Assembly (NCBI GenBank): GCA_965279735.1
Contig: OZ257260.1
Location: 3,472,001 to 3,536,000 of the forward strand
Origin: CAIUGU01 sp965279735
GTDB lineage: Bacteria > Pseudomonadota > Gammaproteobacteria > Steroidobacterales > Steroidobacteraceae
Direction: 5' to 3'
DNA: 64,000 nt
In this document: piece by piece, positions 1 to 7,623 of the stretch
Layout of the letters: each line of letters begins with the position of its first letter
Numbering within the stretch: the first letter of the stretch is position 1
Made by a program: the position numbers and the translations under genes
Notes under the pieces: model-generated
Seen by the model: only the letters and a program-made list of their open reading frames with translations
Told to the model about the DNA's origin: nothing
Database searches by the model: none

Positions 1-608
1 TGAACGTCTACCAGACCCGGCTGAAGGATTACCAGGCTTCCTGGACCCGCCAATCGGATCTGAACGATCCGCTGACCCGCATCACGGGCTTCGGCAATGC
101 CGAAAAAGTGGTCGCACGTGGCATCGAACTCGACAGTGCTTATCGCATCGGCGATTTCACCTTGAGCCTGAATGGTGCTTATAACGAGGCGACGTACGAG
201 ACTCAGTGGCTGGTGCAGCGGCCAAACATTGCAGCGACACAGTTTTTCGATGTGAAGGGCGAGCAGATCGCGAACGTTCCGAAATGGGGCTTCAACCAGA
301 ACCTGTCGTACGAAATTCCCTTAGGGAATTTCCTCGGCACGGTAACGTTCTCCAACAGCTACCGTTCCGGCGCCTACCTCAACGACAACCATGCCGCGGA
401 TACCTACCAGAAGTCCTACACGGTCAGCAACCTCGGCTTCGGCTTCGGCTCGGAGGACAAGTCTTGGGAAGTCTCGCTGTTCGTCAAGAATCTCTTCGAC
501 GTCGAGTACAGCAGCACTCTGAGTACATGGGGCAATACGGCGGCCGTTTCACAGACAATCGGCAATCCTCGTTATGCGACGGTCGTGTTCCGCAGCCGCA
601 TCCAGTAG
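1..608 (+). CDS. TonB-dependent receptor, C-terminal part (5' truncated by window edge)
   Basis: The frame is open from the first bases of the window and ends at 608. About 200 residues are visible. They alternate short beta strands and turns (for example VARGIELDSAYRIGDFTLSL, then SLFVKNLFDVEY near the end), which is the pattern of the last strands of a TonB-dependent outer-membrane receptor barrel. The motif VKNLFDVEY is typical of the region just before the terminal strand. The chain ends in FRSRIQ rather than a terminal Phe/Trp, which is slightly unusual. Substrate cannot be told from this piece. It lies 50 bases upstream of a DUF6152-like gene on the same strand and may belong to the same uptake locus. 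Confidence 0.85.
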   Translation, partial: NVYQTRLKDYQASWTRQSDLNDPLTRITGFGNAEKVVARGIELDSAYRIGDFTLSLNGAYNEATYETQWLVQRPNIAATQFFDVKGEQIANVPKWGFNQNLSYEIPLGNFLGTVTFSNSYRSGAYLNDNHAADTYQKSYTVSNLGFGFGSEDKSWEVSLFVKNLFDVEYSSTLSTWGNTAAVSQTIGNPRYATVVFRSRIQ

Positions 609-658
609 CGGAAGCATTCCTGGAAACCATTCAATTTGATGAACACTCGAGGACAGTC

Positions 659-1081
659 ATGCGTAACGGGATATTGAAACTGGTGGCGGCAGCGGGACTT
701 TTGGCGGGAGTGGCAACGATCGCCGATGCCCACCATGCGTTCTCCGCCGAGTTCGACGGACAGCAGCCGGTGCTGCTGCAGGGAGTGGTCACCAAGATCT
801 ACTGGACCAATCCGCACAGCTGGTTGTTCGTGGATGTCAAGAACAAGGATGGCAGCACGACTCCGTGGTCGATCGAGTTCGGCGCTCCTTACGCCTTGCT
901 GCAGAAAGGGTTGCGCAAGACGGATTTTCCGACAGGCGTTGAGGTGACGGTAAAAGGCTTCCGTGCCAAGAGCGGCAAGCCGGTCGCCAATGCTGCGAGT
1001 GTCACGTTGGCAGATGGCCGCGGTTTCTATACCGGCGCCAATGACGCTCCAGGTGCTGGAGGCGGTGGCGGAGGCGACTGA
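659..1081 (+). CDS. DUF6152-like exported protein
   Basis: 140 residues. The start ATG at 659 was chosen because it opens a clean signal peptide (KLVAAAGLLAGVATIADA, cleavage before HHAFSAEF) and has GAGG a few bases upstream; the open frame itself extends further 5'. The mature part has HHAFSAEFD, WTNPHSWLFVDV and WSIEFGAP, which match my memory of the DUF6152 family: small periplasmic proteins of unknown function with the paired His right after cleavage. The His pair suggests metal or cofactor binding, but that is inference. The C-terminus is a Gly-rich tail (GAGGGGGGD). It is the first gene of a tight plus-strand run reaching 3929. Confidence 0.75.
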   Translation: MRNGILKLVAAAGLLAGVATIADAHHAFSAEFDGQQPVLLQGVVTKIYWTNPHSWLFVDVKNKDGSTTPWSIEFGAPYALLQKGLRKTDFPTGVEVTVKGFRAKSGKPVANAASVTLADGRGFYTGANDAPGAGGGGGGD

Positions 1082-1111
1082 TCGCCGACCCTCCCAACCG
1101 GTAGCAATGAC

Positions 1112-1957
1112 ATGCAAATCAGAGAGACAAGAAGCTTGAACACGATCGCGAAGGTCAGCGTATGGTCTGCCTGCGCGTTGCTTGCGCTGACTGGCTGCGC
1201 AGCAACGACCCCATCGGTGTCGGGAACGGCGGCAACACCCGCGAGTATTGCAACGGCTACTCCGGTGGCGGCCATTCCCCGGACTGCCGATGGCAAACCC
1301 GACTTCACGGGAATCTGGGAAACACTGAGTCCGGCTGACTACGATCTTGAGCCGCATGCGACGCGGCGGGATGCGCCACCCAGTGCCGGCATCGTGGAAG
1401 GCGGCGTCATTCCCTACCTGCCCGCGGCACTCGAGAAGCGCAAGCAGAACTTCACAGTGAGATCCACTGAGGATCCACGTCTCAAGTGCTTTTCCCTCGG
1501 CACCCCTCGCGGCATTTACTACCGCGAGCCTTTCCAGATTTTCCAGCGTCCGCAGGACGTGACGATCCTGCACCAGTTCGGTCATTCGGTGCGCACGATT
1601 GCAACCAATGGCACCGAGCATCCCGAAGGTCCGCTTGAATTTTGGACCGGCGACTCGCGTGGGTCCTGGGAAGGCGACACCCTGGTCGTGGATGTCATCC
1701 ACTTCAATGAGGAAACGTGGCTGGACCGCTCCGGGAATTTCCACAGCGATGCGCTGCATGTCGTCGAGCGCTGGACTTACGTTGATGCCAATACCATCGA
1801 GTACAAGGCTACGCTTGAGGACCCGAAGGTGTTCTCGCGGCCCTGGACCTTGAGCGTGCTGCTGAACCGGCACCGTGAGCCCAACTTCCAGCTGATCGAA
1901 AACTACTGCTACACGCTCGACTACGAAAAGTTCTACCCCGTCCCGGCGGCGGAGTGA
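1112..1957 (+). CDS. Exported lipoprotein of unknown function (GDSRGSWEGDT family)
   Basis: 281 residues. The N-terminus carries a lipoprotein signal with lipobox LTGC near residue 28. An Ala/Thr-rich linker follows, then a folded domain that opens RTADGKPDFTGIWE and contains FWTGDSRGSWEGDTLVVDV and HVVERWTYVDANTIEY. I recognise this as a widespread uncharacterised family in acidobacteria and proteobacteria but know no assigned function. It is a clear paralogue of the next gene, sharing GDSRG-WEG-TLVVDV and the RTADG opening. The stop overlaps the next start (TGATG), so translation is probably coupled. Confidence 0.75.
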   Translation: MQIRETRSLNTIAKVSVWSACALLALTGCAATTPSVSGTAATPASIATATPVAAIPRTADGKPDFTGIWETLSPADYDLEPHATRRDAPPSAGIVEGGVIPYLPAALEKRKQNFTVRSTEDPRLKCFSLGTPRGIYYREPFQIFQRPQDVTILHQFGHSVRTIATNGTEHPEGPLEFWTGDSRGSWEGDTLVVDVIHFNEETWLDRSGNFHSDALHVVERWTYVDANTIEYKATLEDPKVFSRPWTLSVLLNRHREPNFQLIENYCYTLDYEKFYPVPAAE

Positions 1958-2931
1958 TGGAGATGAAGACCATGAACGGTGGATTGTTGAAAGGCGTCTC
2001 GTTGCTCGCGCTGCTGGCGAGTACGTTGGCAATGGTTCCGGCGGTCGAGGCGGGCCAGGCGCCCGCGCCCAATCCGTTTCGTGAGCGCAGTTTCACGCGC
2101 ACTGAAGCCGGAGAGTGGACCGGCGCGCGCACTGCCGATGGGCAGCCAGACGTCCAGGGACACTGGTCCAACACGATCGGCAACCACAACAACATCACCG
2201 ATCCCAATGGCGGCATCCCGGGTGACCCCGGTCGCAACAACGCCAATGCCAATCAGCGGCCACGGGCCGAACGAGCGCCCAGCCGTATCAGCGATCCGGT
2301 CGACGGACAGTTCCCCTACCAGCCGTGGGCACGTGCGAAGCAACAGGAGTTCCTGGCCAACTTCTTCAATCCGGTAAAGGAAGAATACGTTGAGCCGCTG
2401 GCCCGCTGCGCACCGGGTGGGCCGACGAAGTCATTCATGTGGCACGGCTACGAGATCCGCCAGTATCCCCGGTTCCTCGTGTTCTTCTTTGACTCGGGCA
2501 CGCGCGTGATTCATCTCGATGCCAAGCCGCACCTGCCCCAGAGCGTCAAACTCTGGAATGGCGATTCCCGAGGTCACTGGGAAGGCAACACGCTGGTCGT
2601 CGACGTGCAGAACAACAACTCCAAGGCGCGCTTTGGCCGCACCGGAGAGTTCGTCACCGAGAATGCGACGATCCAGGAGCGCTTCATCTTCGACCCGAAT
2701 GGCGAGCGGTTTACCTATGACGCGACGTACACGGATCCGACTGCACTGACCCGCCCGTTCACGTTCACCATTCCCAACAAGCGGATTACCGAAACGACTG
2801 CGCAGGACGGCTGGAACAACCTCACGTTTGCCGCGAAGGTGAAGGACGACCGCAAGCTGATCGAAGCATACGAACGCACCTGCGTGGAGAACAATGGTCC
2901 CCACGGTGCGGTAGCGATCTCCGGCAGTTGA
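1957..2931 (+). CDS. Exported protein of unknown function, paralogue of upstream gene
   Basis: 324 residues from the ATG at 1957, which overlaps the previous stop by one base; an in-frame GTG three bases earlier and ATGs at 1963 and 1972 are alternatives. A hydrophobic signal segment (LLKGVSLLALLASTLAMV) ends near VEAGQAPAP. The mature chain has RTADGQPDVQGHWSN, an Asn-rich segment (NANANQRPRAERAP), and the core LWNGDSRGHWEGNTLVVDV plus ERFIFDPNGERFTYDATYTD. It shares the core motif and layout with the preceding lipoprotein but lacks a lipobox, so one member is probably membrane anchored and the other soluble in the periplasm. Function unknown. Confidence 0.72.
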   Translation: MEMKTMNGGLLKGVSLLALLASTLAMVPAVEAGQAPAPNPFRERSFTRTEAGEWTGARTADGQPDVQGHWSNTIGNHNNITDPNGGIPGDPGRNNANANQRPRAERAPSRISDPVDGQFPYQPWARAKQQEFLANFFNPVKEEYVEPLARCAPGGPTKSFMWHGYEIRQYPRFLVFFFDSGTRVIHLDAKPHLPQSVKLWNGDSRGHWEGNTLVVDVQNNNSKARFGRTGEFVTENATIQERFIFDPNGERFTYDATYTDPTALTRPFTFTIPNKRITETTAQDGWNNLTFAAKVKDDRKLIEAYERTCVENNGPHGAVAISGS

Positions 2932-2935
2932 TGGC

Positions 2936-3442
2936 ATGGCGATATTCGATACATTGGCGGCCATCGAGAACTCCGCTGTTCTCGAGGCTTTCCGCGAATC
3001 GCTGTTCGCCTACCCCATTGTCGAGGGTGTCCATCTTCTTGGGCTCTCCGTCGCGGTGGGGCTGCTCGGACTCGTTGATCTGCGGCTCGCGGGGTATGTC
3101 CTGAAGGGACAGCCCGTGGAGGATGTGGTCAGGTCCTTGAGGCCGTGGTTTGTCAGCGGATTCGCGGTCGTACTGGCAACCGGCCTGGTGCTGTTCTTTT
3201 CGAAGGCGACGATCTTCTATTCCAGCCCGCTCTTCTGGTCGAAGATCGTGTTGATCGGACTCGCCGGCCTCAACGCGGTCTACTTTGAATTGAACCACCA
3301 GCGTGCGCACCGGGGCGTCGCAGGTTTGCCGGGGTGGCAGCTCGTGTCACCCAAGGCCTCGGGACTCATTTCATTGTCTTTCTGGGTGACCGTGATCGTG
3401 CTCGGACGGTTGCTGGCGTATTTCCAGTCTGCCGGCGCCTAG
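2936..3442 (+). CDS. Small inner-membrane protein, DUF6644-like
   Basis: 168 residues with about four hydrophobic helices: GVHLLGLSVAVGLLGLVDL, SGFAVVLATGLVLFF, FWSKIVLIGLAGLNAVYF and ISLSFWVTVIVLGRLLAYF. The pattern EGVHLLGLS, with a His in the first helix, resembles the small membrane family I know as DUF6644, but the family name is from memory. It starts 4 bases after the previous stop and is followed 7 bases later by a second protein of the same size and helix layout. The conserved His residues in helices could bind heme or metal; this is speculation. Confidence 0.65.
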   Translation: MAIFDTLAAIENSAVLEAFRESLFAYPIVEGVHLLGLSVAVGLLGLVDLRLAGYVLKGQPVEDVVRSLRPWFVSGFAVVLATGLVLFFSKATIFYSSPLFWSKIVLIGLAGLNAVYFELNHQRAHRGVAGLPGWQLVSPKASGLISLSFWVTVIVLGRLLAYFQSAGA

Positions 3443-3449
3443 GGTTGGC

Positions 3450-3929
3450 ATGACCATGGCTACCAGCTTTCTCAATACACTCCAGCACTCGGGACTTTCT
3501 TCGCTCATCGACAGCTCGCGCTACATCTCGATGGGTATCCAGACTTTCCATGTCCTGGGCTTCACTTTCCTGCTGGCGATCATCATCGCCTTTAACATCC
3601 GCCTGCAAAAGATTGCACTCGCCGCGCAACCGGTGGGGCGCTTCACGCAATCCATCAGTCGTTCCTACAATGTTGGCCTGCTCGTCGCGTTGATTGCTGG
3701 GTTCCTGCTGTTCCTGCCCCGCGCCATCGCTTACGGCGGAAACTGGGCGTTCGACTACAAACTCGTCTTCCTGGCCGTTGCCATCGTCGTGCAGTTCCTC
3801 ATACAACGACGAGCTTTAGCGTTGCCCGTCGGCACCGAGGCTTCCATTCCTCTGCGGATCGGCGCGGTACTGTCGCTCGTACTGTGGTTCGTGGTGGGAG
3901 CGGCGGGAAGGGCGATCGGGTTTGTCTGA
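3450..3929 (+). CDS. Small inner-membrane protein, probable relative of the upstream gene
   Basis: 159 residues with about four membrane helices: GIQTFHVLGFTFLLAIIIAFNI, NVGLLVALIAGFLLFL, YKLVFLAVAIVVQFLI and IGAVLSLVLWFVVGAAGRAI. QTFHVLGFT aligns with EGVHLLGLS of the preceding protein, and the helix spacing is the same, so the two look like an ancient duplication and may form a heterodimer. An N-terminal segment (LQHSGLSSLIDSSRYISMG) precedes the first helix. It is the last gene of the run that begins with the DUF6152-like protein. No function can be assigned. Confidence 0.65.
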   Translation: MTMATSFLNTLQHSGLSSLIDSSRYISMGIQTFHVLGFTFLLAIIIAFNIRLQKIALAAQPVGRFTQSISRSYNVGLLVALIAGFLLFLPRAIAYGGNWAFDYKLVFLAVAIVVQFLIQRRALALPVGTEASIPLRIGAVLSLVLWFVVGAAGRAIGFV

Positions 3930-3944
3930 TCCGAGAGCCAGAGG

Positions 3945-4145
3945 CCAAAAGCAGGCCGACTCTGTCGGCAAGTAGGCCTGCCGGCAGGTAGGGCTACCGC
4001 CAAGTAGGTCTAACGACAGGCCAGATAGAAGCGTCTGGATTAGACGATTCGCCTCGTCTGCGGTTTCTGTTTTATAGGTATCGTTCTGACTTGCCGGCAG
4101 GCCTACCTGTCACGTCCGTGACCTACCTGCCGGTAGGCCCCCTTG
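3945..4145. repeat. Intergenic cluster of related GC-rich palindromic units
   Basis: The 374-base gap 3930-4303 has no convincing gene. It holds several variants of a short word around GTAGGCCTGCCGGCAGGTAG: at about 3970-3992, a decayed copy CCAAGTAGGTC near 4000, an inverted copy at about 4089-4109 (ACTTGCCGGCAGGCCTACCT) and a further copy CTACCTGCCGGTAGGCC at about 4122-4138. The core CCTGCCGGCAGG is itself palindromic. Between the last two copies is a small stem GTCACG-tc-CGTGAC. The arrangement looks like a REP/BIME-type cluster or a tandem set of small hairpins. I cannot say whether it recurs elsewhere in the genome. Confidence 0.6.
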
Positions 4146-4264
4146 GCAACAGAGTTGCCCAGTCGCATCCGCTCCCTGTCGTCATTCCGCGCCAGTGTGA
4201 CAAGTGGCTGGTTATGCGACTCAATTCACACCGTCCTGCTACTGAACTGTAACCTTCGGCTGCC

Positions 4265-4270
4265 TATGAT
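4265..4270 (+). promoter_or_regulatory. Possible -10 element for the mini-gene pair
   Basis: TATGAT lies 33 bases before the ATG at 4304, leaving room for a short leader that contains the strong ribosome site GAAGGAG (4292-4298). No good -35 hexamer stands at the expected distance, so support is weak. Confidence 0.3.
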
Positions 4271-4303
4271 GTGTCCATGGGGGTTCGATTCGAAGGAGCC
4301 ATC

Positions 4304-4492
4304 ATGATCAGGCAAGCGTGGATTCACTGGCAGCAGGAAGTGGTCGAGACGATTCGCGATCTGTATCACGAGCTGTTTGCCGATGTGGAACGGGAAGATA
4401 TCGATTGGGATGCGTGGAAGTCGCTTTACGACGAAGGCCGGTCCCCGCTGGCCGCGGTCAACAGCGCCTTCGTGCGCGATCTGCAGACGTGA
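4304..4492 (+). CDS. Small soluble protein of unknown function (62 residues)
   Basis: Start chosen at 4304 because GAAGGAG (4292-4298) sits five bases upstream; the open frame extends to 4271 but that start has no such site. The product is acidic and Trp-rich at the N-terminal end (QAWIHWQQEV, DIDWDAWKSLYDEG), with no membrane segment or signal peptide. The end PLAAVNSAFVRDL is helical in character. It is followed 9 bases later by another mini-gene with its own ribosome site, suggesting a two-gene transcript. I do not recognise either protein. They lie between the repeat cluster and a convergent ABC transporter. Confidence 0.6.
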   Translation: MIRQAWIHWQQEVVETIRDLYHELFADVEREDIDWDAWKSLYDEGRSPLAAVNSAFVRDLQT

Positions 4493-4501
4493 GGAATACC
4501 C

Positions 4502-4690
4502 ATGAGTGAACGATCAATCTGGCAGGAATCCGCAATCGCGCTGTTCGAGAACGCGACGGAACGTTTGAGCGGCGATGCGCAAAAATTACAGGAAGCGGTG
4601 GCCTGGCTGCGGGCTCCGGCGACTTATGCGCTGACAACCAGTGCGCACTGGCTGAGCCCGTTCGTGCGGTCCGCCTCCAAACGCGTATAG
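4502..4690 (+). CDS. Small protein of unknown function (62 residues)
   Basis: Ribosome site GAGGA at 4491-4495 overlaps the end of the previous gene, and the ATG follows six bases later, so co-translation is likely. The sequence is mixed helical (ESAIALFENATERL, DAQKLQEAVAWL) with a mildly hydrophobic centre (ATYALTTSAHWLSPF) and a basic end (SASKRV). No signal peptide or known motif is visible. It could be a partner of the upstream 62-residue protein. Function unknown. Confidence 0.55.
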   Translation: MSERSIWQESAIALFENATERLSGDAQKLQEAVAWLRAPATYALTTSAHWLSPFVRSASKRV

Positions 4691-4736
4691 ATCAACGCGC
4701 CTTAATCAGCGCGTACAGGCCAATCAGGGGCCGTTC

Positions 4737-6581
4737 CTAGCGGTAACCCTTCGCCTGCAGCGAGAAGAGGTGGGCGTAATGACCACCTAGCTGCATCAGT
4801 TCATCGTGGTTGCCGCGCTCCACGATGCGGCCATCCCGGATCACGACGATCTGGTCCGCCATGCGCACCGTCGAGAACCGGTGCGAGATCAGGATCGCGA
4901 TCCGGTTGCGCGTCAGGTTGCGGAAGTGCTCGAACACGGTGGCCTCGGCACCCGCATCCATCGCCGCGGTCGGTTCATCCAGCACCAGGATATCGGCCTG
5001 TGACCGCATGAAGGCGCGTGCGAGCGCGATCTTCTGCCACTGGCCGCCCGAGAGTTCCCTGCCTTCCTTGAACCACTTGCCGAGTTGCGTGTTGTAGCCG
5101 TTCGGCAGCGTATCGACGAATTCCGTGGCCATGCCTTTATCGCCGGCTTCACGCCAGCGTGCTTCGTCATCGAAGTAACGGACATCACCTGCCCCGACGT
5201 TCTCGCCCACCCGCAGCTGGTAGCGCGCGAAGTCCTGGAAAATCACGCCAATCCGTTGCCGCAGGGCTGTTTCATCCCAGTCCGCCAGATCGCGACCATC
5301 GAGCACGATGCGTCCCGAGGTAGGTCGATACAGCCGGGTCAGCAATTTGATGAGCGTTGTCTTGCCGGATCCATTCTCTCCCACCAGCGCGAGCGACTCG
5401 CCGGGGCGGATATGCAGTGAAATTTCCTCCAAAGCGGGTCGTTCCGCATCGGGGTAGGTGAAGCTCACGTTCTCGAAGCGGATGCCGTCCTGTGGCTCCG
5501 GTCCGAGCAATTCGACTCCGGACCGGGGCGGCACGGGCGTCTCGAGATATTCGTACAACGTCGACAGATAGAGATTGTCTTCGTACATGCCGCTGATCGC
5601 CGACAGGCTGGCCGATACAGCGGCCTGGCCCTGGCGAAACAGCATCAGGTACATCGTCATCTGGCCGAGCGTGATGCGCCCGGCAATCGTCGTGAGCGCG
5701 ATCCAGCCATAAGCACCGTACAACGCGAGCGTGCCGAGGAGCCCGAGGCCAAATCCCCAGCTATCGCGACGGAGCGTGAGCGCGCGGTCTTCCCTGAACA
5801 GTTTGTGGAAGATGGCGCGATAGCGATCGAGCAGCAGCGACCCTAAGCCAAACAGCTTGACCTCCTTGGCGTGATCCTCGCGGGCGATGACGGTTTCGAG
5901 ATAGAGCTGCATCCGCGTTTCGGGTGATCGCCACCGGAACAGACGGAACGCATCACCGGAGAATTTGGCTTCCGCCAGGAATGCAGGCAGTCCTGCGAGC
6001 AGCAGAACTGCCACGGCCCACGGCGAGAACTGGATGAGCAGCGTGCCGAAACTGAGGAGCGACACGGCGCTCTGCGCCAGGCCGAAGGTGCGCATGACCA
6101 GCGACAGCGGCCGGCTCGACGCTTCCCGTCGCGCACGGGTGAGCTTGTCGTAGAACTCGGAGTCCTCGAACTGCGCGAGCTCAAGCGTCAGGGCCTTTTC
6201 CAGGATCATGACATTGACGCGGTGGCCAAGCTGGGCGCGCAGGAGCGACTGGCAGAGCGACAAACCGCGCTGGGCTCCGGCCGTGACTGCCACGAGCAGA
6301 CCTTCGAGTGCCACCAGTTCCAGCACTCGACGCGTGGCGTCCGGACCCTGTGACGGGATGGCTGCAACCACGGCATCGACGATGAGTGCGCCGACATACG
6401 CGACCGCGGCGGGCAGCATGCCGGCCAGCAGGGTGAGCAGGGCGAGCCCGACAGTCAGCGGCCGACTGGTGGTCCAGACGAGTTCGATGGCGCGACGGCT
6501 GTACCTGAATACGCCAAAGAAACCCCGTGCGGCGCTGCCAGGATCGGCCGCAAGAGGAGGATGTCGGGGATTTACAGCCAT
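4737..6581 (-). CDS. ABC exporter, fused permease and ATPase
   Basis: 614 residues. The N-terminal ~340 residues form the membrane domain (PLTVGLALLTLLAGMLPAAV and later helices). A complete ATPase domain follows: Walker A GENGSGKTT near residue 397, signature LSGGQWQK near 510, Walker B ILVLDEP near 532 and the switch His in LISHRFS. This is a type IV (ABCB-like) half-exporter that would work as a homodimer in the inner membrane. The EXXXXR-rich intracellular loops resemble lipid, peptide or drug exporters, but no C39 peptidase domain or accessory genes are present, so the cargo cannot be given. It is transcribed alone, convergent with the two mini-genes. Confidence 0.9.
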   Translation of the reverse strand: MAVNPRHPPLAADPGSAARGFFGVFRYSRRAIELVWTTSRPLTVGLALLTLLAGMLPAAVAYVGALIVDAVVAAIPSQGPDATRRVLELVALEGLLVAVTAGAQRGLSLCQSLLRAQLGHRVNVMILEKALTLELAQFEDSEFYDKLTRARREASSRPLSLVMRTFGLAQSAVSLLSFGTLLIQFSPWAVAVLLLAGLPAFLAEAKFSGDAFRLFRWRSPETRMQLYLETVIAREDHAKEVKLFGLGSLLLDRYRAIFHKLFREDRALTLRRDSWGFGLGLLGTLALYGAYGWIALTTIAGRITLGQMTMYLMLFRQGQAAVSASLSAISGMYEDNLYLSTLYEYLETPVPPRSGVELLGPEPQDGIRFENVSFTYPDAERPALEEISLHIRPGESLALVGENGSGKTTLIKLLTRLYRPTSGRIVLDGRDLADWDETALRQRIGVIFQDFARYQLRVGENVGAGDVRYFDDEARWREAGDKGMATEFVDTLPNGYNTQLGKWFKEGRELSGGQWQKIALARAFMRSQADILVLDEPTAAMDAGAEATVFEHFRNLTRNRIAILISHRFSTVRMADQIVVIRDGRIVERGNHDELMQLGGHYAHLFSLQAKGYR

Positions 6582-6730
6582 GTTAAGGGAGCGGGGAGTC
6601 TGCGGGTGCCATCACGGTGCAAGAGAATGGTTACGGAGACTGCCTATTGCAAGGGAAGGCGGGCACGAACAGAATGCCCTTGCGTTGGGTAACACGTTGA
6701 TTCCCCGTTGATCCGAGTCCGCAGCCCTTC

Positions 6731-7162
6731 ATGAGCGATCCGAAAGACAAGAAGCCCCTGCCGGGCGCGCCGGCTTCCCCACCTGACGCAGAGAAGGGTT
6801 CGGGACGCGTGACGTTCGATGCGCGCGGCAATCCGGTCTGGGAGTGGGAGACTTCGACCGGCATCTTCGGACGCGATGTGAGCACGCAGCGCCTGAAGAA
6901 GCTGGAAGCGAAGGACCTCGCGATCGTCGAAAACCCTCCGCCCGAAGCGAAGGATCCGAAGAAGAAGCAGTTCAAGGCGAGCGACCTTTCGATTGAAGGG
7001 CCGCGCGCCAGCCGTGCCACGGGTTTCAATCCCTACGATAGTTCAGGTGCCGTGTCGCCACGGAAGGTGGCCGATGAACCCCGCAAGCCCAAGACGGATC
7101 TGCGCAAGCTGGATCAGTGGATCAAGCTCAAGAAAGGCCTCAAGGACGACGACAAGAAGTAG
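6731..7162 (+). CDS. Conserved hypothetical protein, Lys/Pro-rich
   Basis: 143 residues, soluble, strongly charged and probably largely disordered (SDPKDKKPLPGAPASPPDAEK at the start, KLKKGLKDDDKK at the end). The central segment VTFDARGNPVWEW followed by TGIFGRDVSTQRLKKLEA is the only part that looks ordered. I have seen similar VxFDxRGNxVWEW proteins in other gamma- and betaproteobacteria without assigned function. It is divergent from the ABC exporter and convergent with the 114-residue gene downstream. No strong ribosome site precedes the ATG. Confidence 0.65.
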   Translation: MSDPKDKKPLPGAPASPPDAEKGSGRVTFDARGNPVWEWETSTGIFGRDVSTQRLKKLEAKDLAIVENPPPEAKDPKKKQFKASDLSIEGPRASRATGFNPYDSSGAVSPRKVADEPRKPKTDLRKLDQWIKLKKGLKDDDKK

Positions 7163-7178
7163 TTGTCTCCCAGGCCGG

Positions 7179-7523
7179 TCACGCGGACTGGCCGCCTGTC
7201 TTGCCACCGACTTCCTGTCGATACTTCTTTACCAGCTGCCCGAATCGCGGCGTGAGGCCGACGTCCTCATAGATCGGGTCGCCCTGCTCATCCTGTGAAA
7301 TGACCTTGGTCCCCGGCCGGTAGGGCATCGAACCCTCGAGCTCCTGCAATGCCACCGAGAGCAGGTCGTTGATGATGTCTTCTTCCGTGTGGCCCGGGAA
7401 CATCTCCGACAGCGCATGGACGCGAGCGGCATCATCGACGTTCAACCGGATTGCATACTGACGCGCGGTCTTGACCGGGCGGGCGGATTCGCTCCAGGAA
7501 TCAAGCAGCTCTTTGAATTTCAT
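7179..7523 (-). CDS. Conserved hypothetical protein, sometimes called pilin assembly / type 1 pili tip-like
   Basis: 114 residues beginning MKFKELLDSW. The chain ARQYAIRLNVDDAARVHALSEMFPG, followed by EEDIINDLLSVALQELEGSMPY, looks like a small helical fold resembling ribbon-helix-helix proteins. The C-terminus contains PIYEDVGLTPRFGQLVKKYR. Homologues in pseudomonads carry the label type 1 pili tip component, which I do not think is supported. There are no pilus genes nearby. Function should be treated as unknown. It is convergent with the gene ending at 7162. Confidence 0.65.
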   Translation of the reverse strand: MKFKELLDSWSESARPVKTARQYAIRLNVDDAARVHALSEMFPGHTEEDIINDLLSVALQELEGSMPYRPGTKVISQDEQGDPIYEDVGLTPRFGQLVKKYRQEVGGKTGGQSA

Positions 7524-7623
7524 ACAGGCGCCATTTGCAGGTGGAAGCGGTACGCGGGTGAGGCTGTCATTCGAGAGTACGTTGCCCGTGTGGTTCTGGC
7601 AAAGAAAACTCCGCGTACCGGTA

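Noticed and set aside
572..2032. Long minus-strand frame opposite the exported-protein genes
   Set aside because: It lies antisense to two well-supported genes, has no ribosome site or family resemblance, and the plus-strand products have signal peptides and conserved motifs.
3945..4145. CRISPR array
   Set aside because: The repeated words are palindromic, of unequal spacing and in both orientations, without unique spacers of constant length.
7179..7523. Type 1 pili tip component label
   Set aside because: The name is inherited from old annotations; no pilus genes are near and the sequence has no signal peptide or pilin features.
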